A DNA stretch of 64,000 nucleotides from Diadophis punctatus similis (Eukaryota > Chordata > Lepidosauria > Squamata > Dipsadidae), in assembly GCA_023053685.1 (NCBI GenBank), contig JALIGW010000063.1:2507614-2571613 (forward strand). The letters are read 5' to 3'. A program made the translations under genes and the position numbers. This document shows positions 1-22,333 of this stretch, one piece after another. The notes beneath the pieces were generated by a model that searched no databases, was not told the origin of the DNA, and saw nothing but the letters and a program-made list of their open reading frames with translations. Within the stretch, counting starts at the first letter, position 1; every line of letters starts with the position of its first letter.

Positions 1-330
1 ACTGGAGAAGAGCCTAATGCTGGGAACGACTTCGCAACTAACAACAAGACAAGCTTCTGCCTTAGTGCATTTTGGGGTTTAAAGTGTGGATGTATATTGT
101 GTTGGTTGAAAATCCTCCTGAGCTCTTCAGATATACCTGCAACATATGGAATGACAATGTTGTTTTGCTGGATCTTTTTTTGGATTTGATGAAGGCCCAG
201 TTGGGATAGCCACACATTCTGAGGGCTTCCTTGATGTGTTTTAGTTCTTTTTCTTTTCCCTCTTTGTGTTTTGTTTTCTCTTGTTCCTTGAACCCAAACA
301 TTCACCCTCCCTGGTCCACCCAAGTATATC
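1..330 (-). mobile_element. Penelope-like retroelement fragment (copy in unit A)
   Basis: The minus strand encodes a 79-residue frame containing IKEALRMCGYPNWAF, a motif I associate with the region between the reverse transcriptase and the GIY-YIG endonuclease of Penelope-like elements. The segment is nearly identical to 54933-55260, where the same element lies in intron 5 of V2R unit D. Units A and D therefore probably share this insertion by duplication. The first ~25 bases resemble the end of an RTE/BovB-type fragment seen more fully at 54898-54958. The endonuclease part is not in the window here. Family assignment is from recognition, not a search. Confidence 0.6.
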
Positions 331-366
331 ATTCTGTTATGTGGCTTTATGATCTTAATAAATATT

Positions 367-389
367 GACTGACTGACTGACTGACTGAC
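367..389. repeat. (GACT)n microsatellite
   Basis: About six GACT units directly follow the Penelope-like fragment. The matching site in unit D (55300-55338) has about nine or ten units, so the tract length differs between the two duplicates. Confidence 0.9.
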
Positions 390-739
390 ATATCTTTTGG
401 CCTGTAAGATAAAATTGGTTTGGATGAGCAAAACCCATTGACCTGAAACCAATCCTGAAGTTTCAAAGAATTTAGATTATAAACATGGAAGGAAACTTCC
501 AAGCTGACGAGTAGAAAAGATACTTTCTTTAGCAGAATTCATCTTGCCCAATCCACTACTTTCTTCCATCTCTTCCTGCCTTATTCTTCAAGATCTTATT
601 TCTCCCATTATTGAATAAATTGGACATGTTGAAAATCGCAATGAAGAATAAAATAGTCAAGTTCACACATGTCTTTTAACATGCACTTTGATCAAAAGTT
701 CTGGTTGAATCCAATGCCCTTTCCTCTGATGTCACTCAC

Positions 740-12127
<11,388 letters not shown>

Positions 12128-12159
12128 AATTGATAGGGCTGACTCAATCCTTTTCCTGT

Positions 12160-12640
12160 TTCTAAGGACGAACAAGAGAGTTTGAAGAAATCAAAGCACT
12201 CTCACAAGATGGAAATGAGAGTGACTTTCTTAACTGAGAAACAGATAAACAGAACTTCACCTGGAAAGGAGAGAAAGGAAAGGTACATTCAAGAAGCACA
12301 GTCCCTGAATGTCCCAAAATTTGTGACACACAGAGTGTGACCTGAGACATTTATCCTTTTCTGATGCAAGATCCCTTTCAAGTTGCTTCAGTCTGATGCT
12401 TACATCAAAGGCTATCACTGGAGGAATATCAGGAGAGATCTCACAGACCAGGATTTTAATAATTACTGTAAGAAGCAACATATCCTCTGGGGATACTGAA
12501 CTACTTCTGGGCCTCCATGTGCAGAGGAGAAGCTGGAGAAAAGCATAGTGAAAAATCATAGTTATATCCCTAGGCACTGGTCTGAAGTGGTTGTGGTCCT
12601 TCCTTTCTGGACATGTCTAGAAAGTAATGCTGACCTGTTT
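12160..12640 (-). other. Conserved region upstream of V2R exon 1 (possible 5' leader)
   Basis: This stretch recurs upstream of exon 1 in all four units (also 32156-32625, 42860-43430 and 59720-60310). On the minus strand it contains an open frame of about 106 codons (SPDIPPVIAFDVSIRLKQLE), then TTTCCAG|GTGAAG, a good splice donor, and a TTCTTAG-type acceptor shortly before the start codon. An untranslated leader exon would explain this. The open frame does not match any family I recognise and may be incidental. Promoter elements could not be assigned. Confidence 0.4.
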
Positions 12641-12677
12641 TTGATTTACTTTTCCATTAGATCTCCGTATATTAATC

Positions 12678-13007
12678 AGAGGTGGGATTCATCCAGTTCG
12701 CATCGGTTTGGCCGAATCGTTTGTTCACTTTTTGCCCAGTTCCGTGAACTGGCTGATCGCACTACTGGCTCACCACACTCTGCCCCAACCCTCCCAGCCA
12801 ATCCTTATCCTGCCTCGGCTGCCTTGGCCTCATCTAGACTCATGCCCGCTGTCCAGCTGTTCTCTGGTTCCTTGCCCACCTGCTTGCCACCACCTGTCAC
12901 CCGGACCACGCAGCCCAAGCCTCCTTCACTCCTCGCCTGGTTGCCTGCCATCGTCTGCCTAAATTTTGTAAGTTGCTCTGAGTACAAGGACTGTGTGACA
13001 CTCCCCC
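12678..13007. mobile_element. Unclassified ~330-bp interspersed element with 20-bp target duplication
   Basis: The element begins near GAGGTGGGATTCATCCAG and ends near GTACAAGGACTGTGTGACAC. It is flanked by near-perfect 20-bp repeats of TAGATCTCCATATATTAATC at 12658-12677 and 13008-13027 (one mismatch). Homologous copies are at 32880-33193 (also flanked) and 60454-60655 (cut off by an L2). No coding sequence and no terminal inverted repeat were seen. The long duplication points to LINE-type target-primed integration. I do not recognise the family. Confidence 0.6.
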
Positions 13008-13191
13008 TAGATCTCCATATATTAATCCCAAATCAGAATTGATTTTAAAATTGCACATTCGAAAGTGAAATTTCATTTCCCCTAGAAATATCAATTTTGG
13101 GATGATATTTGAGACAAAGGGTCTGGAAATTGATAATTGGTGAACTTTATCATTGGGTAAATATGGAATACGTTATGGGGATAGCCACCAC

Positions 13192-14868
13192 CTTCTCAAC
13201 AACTTTACCCAAGAAAGGTAAATTGGAGACCGGACGAAAGTTCTTCAGGTCTTCTGGGTCCAGGGAAGGCTTCTTAAGGAGGGGTCTCACCACCGCAGCC
13301 TTTAAGGATCCCTCTCTAAAAGAAGCTTTGATCACCTCCTGGATCCAGCTATGTGAAACCTCCCTGCTGGCCGAAACCAGCCAGGAGGGACATGGGTCCA
13401 ATAAACAGGTGGAAGAGCTCATCGTTCCCATGGCCTTGTCCACAGCATCAGGAGTTACTGTCTCAAACTAGTCCCATAAAACCAGACTAAGGCTCACCCC
13501 TGTCAACTCAACTGGCCCTGTCCAGCCAGAGTCCAGGTTCGACCGGATCTGAGCGACTTTATCCATCAGAAACTATGCAAATTCCTCAGCTCTACCCTGC
13601 AAGTGTTCCTCCCCACGCCCTTTTGCAAGGAGGTGGCGTGTCACCCTAAACAAGGCAGCTTGGCGCGAGTCTGCAGATGCAATAAGAGTGGAAAAATGTA
13701 AACGTTTTGCCGCCCTAATCGCCACTAGGTAAGGCTTAATAAAAGTTCTTAGCAGTGTTCGGTCAGCTTCAGCTTCACTGGCTCTCCAGTGTCGCTCCAG
13801 ACATCTCTTGTGGCGTTTCATCTCCTGGAGCTCCTCGGTAAACCAGGGAGCTTTCCGGGATCCACTGCCACAGAGAGGTCGCAAAGGTGCAATCTGATCT
13901 AAAACCCCTGATGCCACGTTTTTCTGGGCAGCCACCAGGGACTCAGATGAATTGTGGACTAGTGTTTCACGTATCTCCCCAAGTTCCCTCTGGAATTCTT
14001 CCGGCTCCATTAGGCGCCTGGGGTGGAACCACCTAATCGGTCCCGCCTCCCTGCGGGGGAGGAGTGGGGCTCTGAAATCCAACCTCAATAGGAAATGATC
14101 TGACCACGACAACTGGGAGATTACTATATCCCCTAACTTCAGATCATCTCTCCACTGCCCCGAGAGGAATACTAGGTCAAGCATGTGACCTCCCTCATGA
14201 GTCAGACCCTGGATTACTTGGGTCAGGTCCATGGTTGTCATGGTATCCATGAACTCCTGGGCTGCATCAGAGGTTTCGCCGGCCAAAGGCAGGTTAAAGT
14301 CCCCCAGCACCATAAGTCTGGGGAACTCCACTGCCAAACCCGCTACTGCCTCGGGCAGCCCAGGCAGGGCCTTGGTAATGCAGCTGGGAGGCAGGTACGC
14401 TAACAAAAGGCCCACCTGAACCCCTAAGTCCAACGTTAGAAGGAGAGTCTCACACCCGACAATCTCTGGGGCAGGGCTCCTACGAGGATGCAGATTCTGG
14501 CGTGCTATAATAGCCACTCCTCCCCTCCTTCCCTGGGGTCATGGCTGATGCAGAACTGAGAACCCATCTGGGCATACCTCCGAGAGCGCAATCCCCCCCC
14601 TCCTGGCCCAGCCAGGTCTCAGTTATGCATGCCAGGTCCACCCCCTCGCCCGTGATTAAATCACGTACCAGGGGGGCTTTGTTAACAATTGGCCTGGCAT
14701 TTAACAGCATCACCTTGAGCCCAGGGCCCTGAAAACCCTGGTCACCAGGTACTTGGGTTGAGCAAGATGGAACAACATCAGAGGGGCTGGAACAAGGGAT
14801 CGCTTGTAAACAGCGAGGTCTAATTCCCCAAGAGCGGCCCACCCCTCTGCTCCCGCTATACCTACCTA
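13192..14868 (-). mobile_element. L2-clade LINE, 3' half missing
   Basis: Minus-strand frames encode the endonuclease (MLLNARPIVNKAPLVRDLI, CITETWLGQEGG, VLGDFNLPLAGE) over 14842-13573 and the start of the reverse transcriptase (MSSSTCLLDPCPSWLV, VVRPLLKKPSLDP) over 13443-13150. The sequence stops abruptly at GKVVEKVVA, where it joins unit sequence (TACGTTATGGGGATAG) found intact at 33356-33371. LINE insertions are normally cut at the 5' end, so losing the 3' half implies a later deletion or recombination. Confidence 0.78.
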
Positions 14869-14884
14869 AGAAAAAGTAAGAAAA

Positions 14885-15325
14885 GTGCTATTACCTCTCC
14901 CCATCATGATCGAAATATTCCGGCTCTCCCCCCCCCCCCTGCTGGTCCTCCTCACTCCCTGCAGGCCATACATTCCGTTCCAACTGATGGGCTGCACCAG
15001 GAAGCTATTTATCACAGCTGGCACAGATAGGCATTGCTGGGAACAACATGTTGGTTTTCCAGCTGTTTGTTTGATGTTTGTGCTTCCTGCTTGACTGTGT
15101 TTGGAATTGTGCCTTGGAGACGCTGAACTTCTCTTGCCATTTGAGCTCTTGTATGTATATTTCAGTTTTGCCTGGTGGATTTAAGTTTGTTTGATGGACT
15201 TAATTGTATGAGCAACTTTCCATTCCTTTATGAACTATTGGCTGGATTTATTTGGCACATTTCTGAGTCAAGATGAAGGGAATTGCTGGGGAACATTAAT
15301 AAACTCACTAAACTACACTTACGTG
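14885..15325 (+). mobile_element. Unclassified retroelement-like segment (3' part)
   Basis: The segment matches the 3' part of 44800-45615: GGGCTGCACCAGGAAGCTAT, then a long T-rich stretch, then ATTAATAAACTCACTAAACT with an AATAAA signal. In the fuller copies (33470, 44940, 62310) an acidic open frame precedes it. A poly-C tract lies at about 14930-14939. The polyadenylation-like ending suggests the 3' end of a retroelement or an LTR, but I could not assign a class. Confidence 0.4.
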
Positions 15326-16720
15326 TCTGAGTGAATGAGTGGGGCAGCACAGGGTGTGAGGTCTGCAACTAAGAGCCTTGCTTCCACATCTGTAGTTGAA
15401 AACATGGGCTTCTCCAATAGAGAGCATCTTCAGCAAGGCATCTGAAGGGTCAAGTGTTTTCAAATAGTTGTCATGCATGTTGTAGCCAAGTGTGAGATTG
15501 TTCAAGAGCTGGGGGCTCTTTTTGGCTTTCAACGGCAAAAATGAAGCAAACTATTTATGGTACACCAGAAAGTAACCTATTATTAACAAATATTCATGTT
15601 ATCCTCATCAACAACCACAATAGCACCATAAAACTATTTATTTATTTATTGCTCTTTGTCCCAACAACCTTAATGAATCTAAAGCCCATACCGTTCGAAA
15701 ATGAGGGACAAATTATAGTGATCTAATCACTATTTATTTTTTGTGAATGTTGAGAAGATAGGATGGAGATAGTCCTCTACCAGAGGTAAGAATCTCAAAT
15801 ACACCATTATTTGAATTGTACAAATTTTCATGTGCCAAGTAACTAGGATTCACAATGATTCAATCATTAAAGTAGAACCACCATAAAAGGAAGAGGGTGC
15901 CAGGAAAGCAATTCAGAATAACAAAGTTGGAACGGACCTTGGAGGTCTTCTAGTCCAACTCCCTGCTCAGGCAGGAAACCCTATACCATTTTAGACAACT
16001 GTTTGTCCAGACTATTTGTAAGAAACCTCCAATGATGGAGCACCCACAACTTCTGGAGGCAAATTGTTCCACTGATTAATTCTTCTCACTGTCAGGAAAT
16101 TTCTCCTCAGTTCTAGGTAGCTTCTCTCCTTGATTAGATTCCATCCATTGCTTCTTGTCCTGCCTTCGGGTGGTTTGGAGAATAGGTTGAACCCCCCACT
16201 TCTTTGAGGCAGCCCCTTATTTTATAGCTTTTTATTTACTTTTTATCATCCAGAAAGAATTCAGTCTATTTTTATTGGGATCAGGTATTAAATATCAATG
16301 AGCATTTATAAAAATACGGAAATGGATTGGGCAGCATGCACTACCACTTTCATTAAGTACTTTAAAGAAATATTGGTATTCTAATGACGAACTCAGGATT
16401 GGATCAGGAGGGGGAAATAATCTGGACTTCTTTCAGGGTTTTTTCCCGCCTTTGGCCCAATCTTTGGATTTGAATCTCTTTCACAAAATAAGACAAAAGA
16501 GGAAAACCATGGAAATCAAAACAATTGAAAAAAATTAGGAATATAAGAGTAAAATAAGAGTGTTAGAACTGCAAATGAAGGGAATCCAACTCCATCACAC
16601 ATAATGACTTATCAGTGAGACTGACTAGAATGAGCAATGTTGAAAAGCAATATTACATAGAATATTATTGTTGCACTGATGATCACACTAATGATACAGT
16701 CTCCTAAAGGATTTGTTTGT
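15326..16720 (-). pseudogene. V2R pseudogene fragment, second subtype (exon 2 and exon 1 remains)
   Basis: The minus strand encodes KSPQLLNNLTLGYNMHDNY and SDALLKMLSIGEAHVFNYRC at about 15375-15545. This is V2R exon 2, but of a subtype distinct from units A-D (NMHD for NIHD, FNYRC for PNYSC). The 3' half of the exon is lost. Sequence like V2R intron 1 follows, and at about 16608-16715 there is an exon 1 remnant whose donor (ACTTAT on the plus strand) is mutated and whose start region is gone. A CR1 tail interrupts the intron. It cannot encode a receptor. Confidence 0.75.
15912..16215 (-). mobile_element. CR1 LINE 3' end
   Basis: The minus-strand sequence ends in the CR1 3' signature (TGGACTAGAAGACCTCCAAG, then a TTCCAACT repeat). 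Upstream it encodes the usual CR1 C-terminus (read from GAGAAATTTCCTGACAGTGA). Only the last ~300 bp is present. Confidence 0.85.
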
Positions 16721-16960
16721 CTTCACTAGTAATTTCTGGTTGAAGTAAAGTGTTAAAAACATGTTATGAGCTGCCCAGAGTCCCTCGGGAGTTGGGCGGC
16801 ATAGAAATCCATTTAAATAAATAAATAAATAAATAAAAAGTTCAAGCACTTTATCAGCCCATATATCACCAGCCCATAGATTTCTTTAAAGTAGTCCTCT
16901 TGTGTTCTGGTAATCAGCTTTCAAGGTTTTGTTTTTCAATTGATTAGCAAACAAAACAGT
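16720..16960 (-). other. Conserved unidentified coding-like fragment downstream of V2R unit B (decayed)
   Basis: Homologous to 34850-35345 and 47440-47965. All three lie 3' of a V2R exon 6. The copy here is interrupted at 16757-16840 by an L2 3' end (GCCCAGAGTCCCTCGGGAGT, then an AAAT tail) and its frame is broken. See the entry at 34850 for the best-preserved frame. Confidence 0.5.
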
Positions 16961-16969
16961 TTTTTCCCA

Positions 16970-17197
16970 CACAAGATCAGCTGTGCTTTTGAAGCTGATT
17001 AGCTGCTCCAATGATGTACACACAAGCAAAGCCAGCGCGCAAGCACAAGCTCTTACAACCAGCAAACTAATGTGCTGAAGCTGACCAGGCTAAGGATACC
17101 GGTAGGATGAGGCAGAATTTTTCCCCCTTGTTTTCCTCCCCCAAAACTAAGGTGCTTCTTATCCTCTGGTGCATCTCATACTCCAAAAAATACAGTA
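16970..17197 (-). mobile_element. Short DNA-transposon-like element, second copy
   Basis: The reverse complement begins ACTGTATTTTTTGGAGTATG and continues with GCACCTTAGTTTTGGGGGAG, matching the left end of the 491-bp element at 39842-40332, including the inner stretch CAGCTTCAGCACATT. Its far end is truncated or diverged, so the left boundary is approximate. Confidence 0.55.
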
Positions 17198-17280
17198 ACA
17201 TGGTCAAAACAAGCATAGAACTCAACAATAACTGCAATAAATAATTAAGTGTTATATAAGCCTGAGAAACTACTTCATGA

Positions 17281-18185
17281 TCAGATACTGACTTTTATCA
17301 TTAAATGTTCCTTAGTATTTAGATTTGGTCTCAGGATCATAATGTAACACTTGGGGAAGAAGATGCAGCTCAGCAGCCCAGCACCAGAAGCCAAGATGGA
17401 GAAAACCTGCACAGCCACCATGTATTTCCCTTTGGTGCTCAAATAGGTGGGCAGGAAGGATATCCAGACACTGCAGAAGACCAGCATGCTGAAGGTGATC
17501 AGTTTGGCTTCATTGAAGGCCCCAGGCAGGTTCCTGGCCAGGAAAGCCACTGTGAAGCAAATGGCAGCAAGGAAACCCATGTAGCTGAGAACAACATAAA
17601 ACATGGTCACAGAGCCTTCATTGCACTGAAGGATGATCTCTCCAGGCTGGGAATGCAAGTCAGAGTCAGGAAATGGAGGAGAAACTCCCAGCCAGATTGC
17701 ACAAATTACAATTTTTCCAGCAGAACCAGAAAAGATGATGGAGTTGGCCAAGGTCTTCCCCAAACATCTCCTCACCCTGTTCCCTGGTTTAGTGGCCAGG
17801 AAAGCCAGCACAACCATGATTGTTTTGGCTAACACACAAGACACAGCTACTGAGAAGATGATGCTGAACATTGTTTGTCGGAGAAGGCAGGTGGCTTTCC
17901 TTGGTCGGCCAATGAAGAAGAAGGAGGACAAGAAGCAAAGCAAGAGGGAAACCAGGAGGATGTAGGAAAGGTCACGGTTGTTAGCTTTGACAATGGGAGT
18001 TTCTAGGTATTTAAGGAATATGACTAAAACAAAGCCTGTGGTTAGAAACAAGAGTACAGCAAAGGAGACCAGTATGATGCCCAGATGTTCTTCATAGGAC
18101 AGGAAGGTGATTCTTTTGGGGATACATTGGATTCTGTCATCAATTGGATATTTATCATCTGAGCACTTGGTGCATTTTTCAGTAT
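17281..18185 (-). CDS. V2R unit B exon 6 (seven-helix domain)
   Basis: This 905-bp exon starts [14 protein letters not shown] after acceptor TTCTTAG and ends with a stop at 17281-17283. It carries the last cysteines, seven hydrophobic segments and the V2R signature [20 protein letters not shown] followed by [19 protein letters not shown]. The third loop has NRVRRCLGK. The frame is fully open here, but it lies downstream of the exon 5 stop. Confidence 0.88.
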
Positions 18186-18199
18186 CTAAGAAAACAGTA

Positions 18200-19412
18200 A
18201 GTAATATTATTTTATTTTATTTTATTTTATTTTATTTAATAGATTTGTATGCCGCCCAACTCCCGGGGGACTCTGGGCGGCTCACAGCATGTCAAATCCA
18301 TTACAAATAAAAAACATATAACAGTTAAAAAGATATAAAAATTTAAAAATCTCCAACATTCATAACTAAGGGGGGGAGACCCAAGTATAATCTGCTCGGT
18401 CTCACTTTCACCCCGCCTGCTGGAAGAGCCAGGTTTTTATTGCTTTACGGAAGGCCAGCAGGGTGGGGATGGCCCTGATCTCCGGAGGGAGTTGGTTCCA
18501 CAGGGAGGGAGTACCCACAGAGAAGGCTCTCCCCCTAGGCCCCGCCAACTGGCATTGCTTGGTCGATGGGACCTGGAGGAGACCAACTCTGTGGGACCTA
18601 ACCGGTCGTAGGGAGGTATGCGGCAGGATGCGGTCCCGAAGGTAGCCTGGCCATGAGCCATGTAGGGCTTTAAAGGTCAAAACCAACACCTTAAATTGGA
18701 TCCGGAGACTAATGGGCAGCCAATGCAGCTGGCGGAGGATAGGTGTTACGTGGGTGTACCTAGGCAAACCCACCACAGTTCCCGCAGCTGCATTTTGCAC
18801 CAATTGCAGTCTCCAGATACTCTTCAAGGGTAGCCCCATGTAGAGCGCATTGCAGTAATCCAGCCGGGAGGTGATAAGGGCATGGGTGACTGTGAGTAGA
18901 GCCTCCCTCTCCAAGAAGGGTCGCAATTGGTGCACTAGGCGAACCTGTGCAAAGGTCCCCCTAGCCACAGCTGAAAGATGTTGCTCCAATTTTAGCTGTG
19001 GGTCTAGGAGGACACCCAAATTGCGAACCCATTCTGAGGGAGTTAATTTCTCTCACCCAAGAACCAAGGAGGGGCAATTGACAGAATCCTTGGGAGGCAA
19101 TATCCATAGCCACTCGGTCTTGTCAGGGTTGAGCTTTAGCCTGTTCCTCCCCATCCAGACCCTAACATCATCCAGGCAGCGGCACATTACGTCGACGGCT
19201 TCCCTGAATTGAGACGGGGTGGAGATTTACAACTGGGTATCATCAGCATACTGCTGATACCTCACCCCGTGTCGTCGGATGATCTCACCCAGTGGTTTCA
19301 TGTAGATGTTAAACAGGATGGGCGAGAGGACCGAGCCCTGCGGCACCCCACAAAGTAGGGGCCTAGGGCTCGACATCTGCCCCCTGTCAACACCGACTGC
19401 GTCCTATCACCG
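18200..19412 (-). mobile_element. L2-clade LINE 3' half with (TTTTA)n tail
   Basis: A 203-residue minus-strand frame (GVLLDPQLKLEQHLSAVARG, NALYMGLPLKSIWRLQLVQN, LHWLPISLRIQFKVLVLTFK) is the C-terminal part of the L2 ORF2. Upstream sequence to 19412 covers the reverse transcriptase core with the YADD-type region. The 3' end at 18205-18260 has the GCCGCCCAACTCCC motif and five to six TTTTA units. It interrupts intron 5 of unit B only about 15 bp from the exon 6 acceptor. Confidence 0.85.
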
Positions 19413-19716
19413 ACTGACATATCTTTTGGTCTTTAAGATAAAATTGGTTTGGATGAGCAAATCCCGTTGCAAATCCCAAGCTTACAAGTAGAAAAGATAC
19501 TTCCTTTAGCAGAATTCATCTTGCCCAATCCACTATGTTCTTCCATCTCTTCCTGCCTTATTCTTCAACATTCTATTCTTCCCATTATAGAATAAATTGT
19601 ACATGTTGACAATAGCAATGAAGAATAAAATCGTCAAGTTCACACATGCCTTTTAACATGCACTTTGATAAAACGTTCTGGTTGAATCCAAAGCCCTTTC
19701 CTCTGGTATCACTCAC

Positions 19717-19843
19717 CTTCCTGAGTGGAGATGGTCCCCTCCGGACAAGGAATGCAATCATAGCAGCAGATTGGTTCTTCTTTCCGAGCCCGTTTTACAA
19801 ATCCAGGCTGTCAATTATCCACACATTTGGACTGAGGCAGAGA
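19717..19843 (-). pseudogene. V2R unit B exon 5, with internal stop
   Basis: This 127-bp exon has the same splice sites as units A and D. The reading SLPQSKCVDN is followed by TGA (19811-19813) where A and D have TGT, then continues [16 protein letters not shown]. The next codon also differs (CAG for CAC). Confidence 0.88.
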
Positions 19844-20339
19844 CTAAGCAGAAAAACAAAATCCATTCCAAAATATCTGCCACATTTTTATTTATTGGAT
19901 TGATTAAAGTAAAATGAAATTGTGCTTAAGAAAGAAAGTTCTGAGCAGTACATCAGGAAAAGGTTTGTTCTGGACTACATAAAGTATTTCAAAGCCAATC
20001 CCCTTTGAAAATAATCCAAATACTTGTTCCAGTTAAAATATAAAGAAAAAAATTCCTCACAAACTAGGACTGTCAACCTCAAATAAAGTGTTATTTACTT
20101 ATATCTCTACATTTATATTTTCAATTCATACAGCTACCATGCTGGTGAAATAGGACTAAAGATTACTGCCTAGTTTCTAGAATTATAGTGAGGATGAGTG
20201 GAGGTGAAATCATGAGAAGATGTCACTTAAAAATTGTAAGCCAGGCATCTGTTGCTGCAGCACATGGGACATGAATTTGAGCCCTGTGTGGGAAAGGGAT
20301 ATTTCTAAGGCCCAGTTAGGTATTCAAGACAAGGTAATT

Positions 20340-20470
20340 TCTATTGAAGAATTACAATTTTCTTGTTAGTTGCTACTTCTGTCCAACTATTTGAGCCCCC
20401 AAGAACCATTATATTCCAAAACCTCCTGTCCTCAACTACCTCCCAAAATTGGAACTACAATTAGATGACA
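20340..20470. mobile_element. RTE/BovB-like fragment, unit B copy
   Basis: Same piece as 6060-6165 in the corresponding intron 4 position (TTCTTGTTAGTTGCTACTTC, then CAACTATTTGAGCCCC). Confidence 0.45.
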
Positions 20471-20931
20471 TGGAAAGACAGACCCACATTTATTTATAAC
20501 TTAAATTTAGAGAATTCTTTGTTTCAATGGAAGACTTAAGGCAGCTGACAATCAAGATAAGCAATTGCATTCAAGGGGTTTGTAGATGGCTTAGAAGCCG
20601 GAGACCAAATCTAAGTAGCATTTCATTACAAACCTTCATTATTTCAATTGTGAAAAGTGACTTGGTGGGGGGGGGGTGTAAAAGCAAATTTCAGTCCTTC
20701 ATTTTTCTACTTTAAGGCATTATCTCATATCGGACAAGTCATTGTGGTTCCATTTTGATTGAACACCTTGGATCACCTTCCTAGCAGCAGGAGGCCTATC
20801 CCAGTGGGGTGAAACAGAGGCATAAATAACGCTGGTCAGATATGCACTCTTTAAAAAGATCTGAGCCTGCACTTTCAGGGTACACTAACACCAACTATAC
20901 AGACAGAAATGTTTCCAATATTTTCAAGCAC

Positions 20932-21144
20932 CTTGTTGAGCAACTTTAGCCGTGAAAGAGCATCTTGGTTGATAATAAGCCTCTGTCTTTCAAAACTCCC
21001 CAGTTGCTCTTTGATGGGATCCTCCTTGGGGAAAGGGAACCAACTTATAATATTCAGATCTGCTGCTACATTTCCACTTTGGTCCAAGTATAGTTTCTCC
21101 CAGGAAAAATTGCAAAACTCATTCTTCTCCAGAAAGGGATGGAA
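20932..21144 (-). CDS. V2R unit B exon 4
   Basis: This 213-bp open exon encodes FHPFLEKNEFCNFSWEKLYL through DQSGNVAADLNIISWFPFPK to SRLKLLNK. It has the shared weak donor AAG|GTGCTT and acceptor AATTCTAG. Confidence 0.82.
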
Positions 21145-21262
21145 CTAGAATTGAAACATCCAGGAATTTTGAAAGCAACTTGAAACATCCTAAAAGGAGG
21201 AGCAATTTTAAAGCTGAGCCAGTGAACAAGAGATGTTCAGTCCTCCCTTCACTATTTGCCTA

Positions 21263-21472
21263 AATAGCAATAGCACTTAGACTTATACACCACTTCACAG
21301 TGCTTTTACAGCCCTCTCTAAGTGATTTATAGAATCAGCATATTGCCCCCAACAATCTGGGTCCCCATTTTACCAACCTTGGAAGGATGGAAGGCTGAGT
21401 TAACCTTGAGCAGATCAGAATCAAACTCCTGGCTGTGAGCAGTGAGTTAGCCATCAATACTTGCATTGTAAC
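21263..21472 (-). mobile_element. SINE (minus) split by the Gypsy element
   Basis: This is the same intron 3 SINE as 6966-7196. Its head continues at 26540-26575 on the far side of the Gypsy insertion (CACTGCACCACCACAGC). The break carries GTAAC on both sides, the Gypsy target-site duplication. Confidence 0.75.
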
Positions 21473-21851
21473 TGTTAGGTTCTCATACTGAAGTGGCAAG
21501 GAGGCAAGTGAGTGGCTTCAGCTCTTTATTAGGTCATAGTGGGAACAACTGCTAAAACCCCAGCTGTGGCTGGGGTTTAAATATTTATTTTTTATTTATT
21601 TATTTTTATTTATTTTTGTCAAGTACGTGTTGGTAATATTCATAGATATAACATTGTTTATATACATAAGATGAGTACTGATAAGAGGGAACATTAGGAC
21701 AGGGACGGTAGGCACGCAGGTGCACTTATGCACGCCTCTTAATAGGATAACCCTGGCTTGGAACAGGGCCAATCAGGGGCAACCTGTAGATGACAATAGG
21801 CTGGACCAGATTGGGAACTTCCAGCTAACATGTAAATGTAGGGACATAACA
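21473..21851 (-). repeat. Gypsy 3' LTR (with nested CR1 tail)
   Basis: Starts TGTTAGG and ends CATAACA. Compared with the other LTR it holds about 157 extra bases at 21584-21740. Outside that insertion the two LTRs differ at a modest number of positions, implying an old but not ancient insertion. Confidence 0.9.
21584..21740 (-). mobile_element. CR1-like 3' end nested in the Gypsy LTR
   Basis: The sequence TTTTTGTCAAGTACGTGTTG through GGGACGGTAGGCACGCAGGT matches the 3' region of a CR1-type LINE common in snake DNA. It is bounded by AATA on both sides (21580-21583 and 21741-21744), and the second LTR shows the empty site. Confidence 0.65.
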
Positions 21852-22333
21852 TCCCTCCCCCCTTAGCTCAGCTCAACACATTTGCATACATAGTCATCTA
21901 AATATGCTGGGCGTCTGGTGTCTCTAGATGACCTGCGCAGCTCAGTTTGGGCGTCAGCTTTGGGCGGAGAGGACGTGTTTTCCCTCTCTGGCTCCCTCTT
22001 TGGAACCTGCTGTAATACTTCTGGTGAGGTCCGGATTCGGCATGGTTTGGACCTCCGCAATCGCTGGGTGGCGCTTCTGGAACTTCAGCTAAGTACTCCG
22101 TCTCACTCGGGTTAGAACTAGCTGTCAGGAAAATGACATTATTGCCCTTCTCCCAATCTGCGTTTAGCTTAGGCCTATAGCGCAGCTGGTCTATGTGCCG
22201 CCGCCATTTCCTCCCATCCTCCAAAACTATTATATATGATTTTGGCCCAGTTATTTCTTGGACCTCCCCAGGTAGCCATAGAGACCCCTTGGCGAAGTTC
22301 TTTGCAAATACTGGATCTTTTATTTTGAACGAC

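Noticed and set aside
12548..13042. 164-codon plus-strand frame upstream of unit A
   Set aside because: It spans V2R upstream flank and the unclassified element, and homologous sequence in B and D does not keep the frame.
17633..17965. 110-codon plus-strand frame repeated at 37500 and 48638
   Set aside because: It is the antisense shadow of V2R exon 6 and is conserved only because the exon is.
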